This document shows, one piece after another, positions 6,285 through 7,142 of a stretch of 7,142 nucleotides of DNA. Positions within the stretch are counted from its first letter, which is position 1, and each line of letters starts with the position of its first letter. Under the pieces are notes generated by a model. It saw only the letters and a list, made by a program, of their open reading frames with translations. It was not told the origin of the DNA and did no database searches. Source of the stretch: Bdellovibrionales bacterium (GTDB lineage: Bacteria > Bdellovibrionota > Bdellovibrionia > Bdellovibrionales > UBA840); the NCBI GenBank assembly GCA_020434605.1, contig JAGRAL010000355.1, positions 1 through 7,142 of the forward strand, given 5' to 3'. Both the position numbers and the translations under genes were made by a program.

Positions 6285-6312
6285 CTAGTATTTTTATTGG
6301 ATTAGGTGTCAA
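6285..6312 (-). promoter_or_regulatory. Candidate ctaA promoter
   Basis: On the minus strand TTGACA (6312-6307), a 16 nt spacer and TACTAG (6290-6285, weak -10, 3 of 6 matches) would start transcription near 6279 and leave a 27 nt leader before ATG 6252. The perfect -35 is the support; the -10 is poor. Confidence 0.35.
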
Positions 6313-6334
6313 AGAACTACACAGCAGGTAAAAT
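6306..6334 (+). promoter_or_regulatory. Candidate promoter for the rightmost gene
   Basis: GTGTCA (6306-6311, 4 of 6 matches), a 17 nt spacer and TAAAAT (6329-6334, 5 of 6) would start transcription near 6341, about 52 nt before ATG 6393. The -35 shares five bases with the ctaA -35 on the other strand, so the two polymerases could not bind at once. Confidence 0.4.
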
Positions 6335-6392
6335 GATTACATCAAAGCTTCTTTTATCAACAATAATCCTCATAAGCAGTTATATTGCCCCT

Positions 6393-7142
6393 ATGCACAA
6401 ATACGGTACGTTAGCTATTATTTTACTGATTTCCTCCATCTCTTTTGGCTCTGAAATACACTTAGACCTTGAAGAGATACAAAGCGCCGCTATTAAAGAA
6501 TATAAAGAGGCCACCAAGGACAAAGCAGCTACTGCTGACAAAGTTGTTCTATTAGAAATGGCCGAAATTAGTGGTATGTTCGCTGTCGATCACACGATGA
6601 TGGCAGTACTTTTAAAGCCATCAAAAAACGCACCTCTATTTAACCTACATTGGGCCATTGGTTACGGTCTAAATGGCGAAAGAACTAAGTTATTATTATC
6701 TATCAACGGTGCAGGCGAATACAACATCTATAGCCCGGTCATTGAAGCATCATTTGCAGCTGATGCAACATCTGATGAAAGACGCAAGCATATTGAGGCT
6801 CTACAAAAGGACAAAAACATTGAGTCCATTGAAGTGAATCAAAAAACTGGCGATGTTCTGATTACACCTAAAAATCCATTTCAATTATTTGAAGTTTACG
6901 AAGCACTTTTAGAAACTTCAGCTTTTTTACATCTAGATTTTAAGAATGTGTTTATGGATCGTGATGTAACTAAACTTCCAGCAAAAGAATTAAATGCCAA
7001 AGAAGTTGTACTAAGCGATAGAAATCTTGAGTTAAGAATCAGTCTAGTTAAGCAAGTTTTTACTTCTGATATTCATTTGGGGCCACCTTTTAATATTTAT
7101 ACAAAAGGCAGTCCGTTTCATAAGGAATATATAGCTTCAGCA
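6393..7142 (+). CDS. Hypothetical exported protein, 3' truncated by window edge
   Basis: The frame is open to the last base, giving 250 visible codons from ATG 6393. Residues 1-19 make a classical signal peptide: MHKYGT, a hydrophobic core LAIILLISSISF, and probable cleavage after SFG before SEIHLDL. The visible mature part has no Cys and no further membrane helix. It begins with a charged, probably helical stretch (residues 27-46) and then alternates strands and helices, including HWAIGYGLNG and a KNPFQLFEVYEALLE helix. I recognise no family or catalytic motif. An in-frame ATG at 6333 would add a second hydrophobic run of 20 residues ahead of the signal peptide. I prefer 6393 because the 6333 ATG overlaps the TAAAAT -10 candidate and a clean signal peptide starts at 6393, although 6393 has no obvious Shine-Dalgarno and 6333 has a weak one (CAGG). 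It is transcribed divergently from ctaA. Confidence 0.7.
   Translation, partial: MHKYGTLAIILLISSISFGSEIHLDLEEIQSAAIKEYKEATKDKAATADKVVLLEMAEISGMFAVDHTMMAVLLKPSKNAPLFNLHWAIGYGLNGERTKLLLSINGAGEYNIYSPVIEASFAADATSDERRKHIEALQKDKNIESIEVNQKTGDVLITPKNPFQLFEVYEALLETSAFLHLDFKNVFMDRDVTKLPAKELNAKEVVLSDRNLELRISLVKQVFTSDIHLGPPFNIYTKGSPFHKEYIASA

Noticed and set aside
6253..6312. TTG 6312 as start of heme A synthase
   Set aside because: The TTG is part of a perfect TTGACA hexamer, the extra 20 residues do not look like the family N terminus, and ATG 6252 places E57, H60 and the cysteine pair at or within one residue of the positions known from Bacillus CtaA.
1..7142. CRISPR array, tRNA, rRNA, transposase or integrase
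   Set aside because: I saw no regularly spaced direct repeats, no tRNA-like cloverleaf, no rRNA signature and no recombinase motifs on either strand.

Overview
The window is a 7.1 kb piece of an AT-rich bacterial chromosome with tightly packed genes, alternating strands and convergent genes that overlap at their 3' ends. I see no mobile element, phage gene, tRNA, rRNA or CRISPR array. A receiver-TPR protein, several Cys-containing exported proteins of no recognised family, a lipoprotein and a heme A synthase together suggest an aerobic, free-living Gram-negative bacterium. The protein style resembles the Bdellovibrionota/Bacteriovorax group. That assignment is inference from low GC and style, not from a marker gene.

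Layout. (1) Bases 1-1792, plus strand: the C-terminal two thirds of an ATP-grasp ligase (5' end outside the window), followed with a 32 bp overlap by a probably exported protein of unknown function; the two form a coupled operon. (2) Bases 1789-2856, minus strand: an extended short-chain dehydrogenase/reductase of the fatty acyl/thioester reductase type, convergent with the operon and sharing 4 bp with it. (3) Bases 2857-3135: a divergent control region with a perfect 10 bp inverted repeat that carries a TTGACA hexamer on each strand, plus a perfect TATAAT next to the downstream gene. (4) Bases 3136-4431, plus strand: a receiver domain fused to TPR-like repeats, in which the second acidic-pocket residue is lysine. 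(5) Bases 4432-4731: a short region holding a 45-codon membrane-protein gene with a strong Shine-Dalgarno. (6) Bases 4732-5403, plus strand: an acidic, Cys-rich lipoprotein. (7) Bases 5356-6252, minus strand: a CtaA/Cox15-type heme A synthase whose last codons lie antisense to the last codons of the lipoprotein gene. (8) Bases 6253-6392: a compact divergent promoter region. (9) From 6393 to the window end, plus strand: an exported protein of unknown function, cut by the window edge.

Functional reading. Only the heme A synthase can be placed in a named pathway: heme A for an aa3-type cytochrome c oxidase. The ATP-grasp enzyme and the reductase have clear chemistry but unknown substrates. The receiver-TPR protein is a signalling protein without a DNA-binding or enzymatic output domain. 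The remaining four genes (three exported or lipidated products and one small membrane protein) are unrecognised. The genes do not form one obvious system. The observations most worth following are the Lys in the receiver pocket, the ATP-grasp/exported-protein pair, the symmetric divergent promoters and the unlisted small membrane protein.
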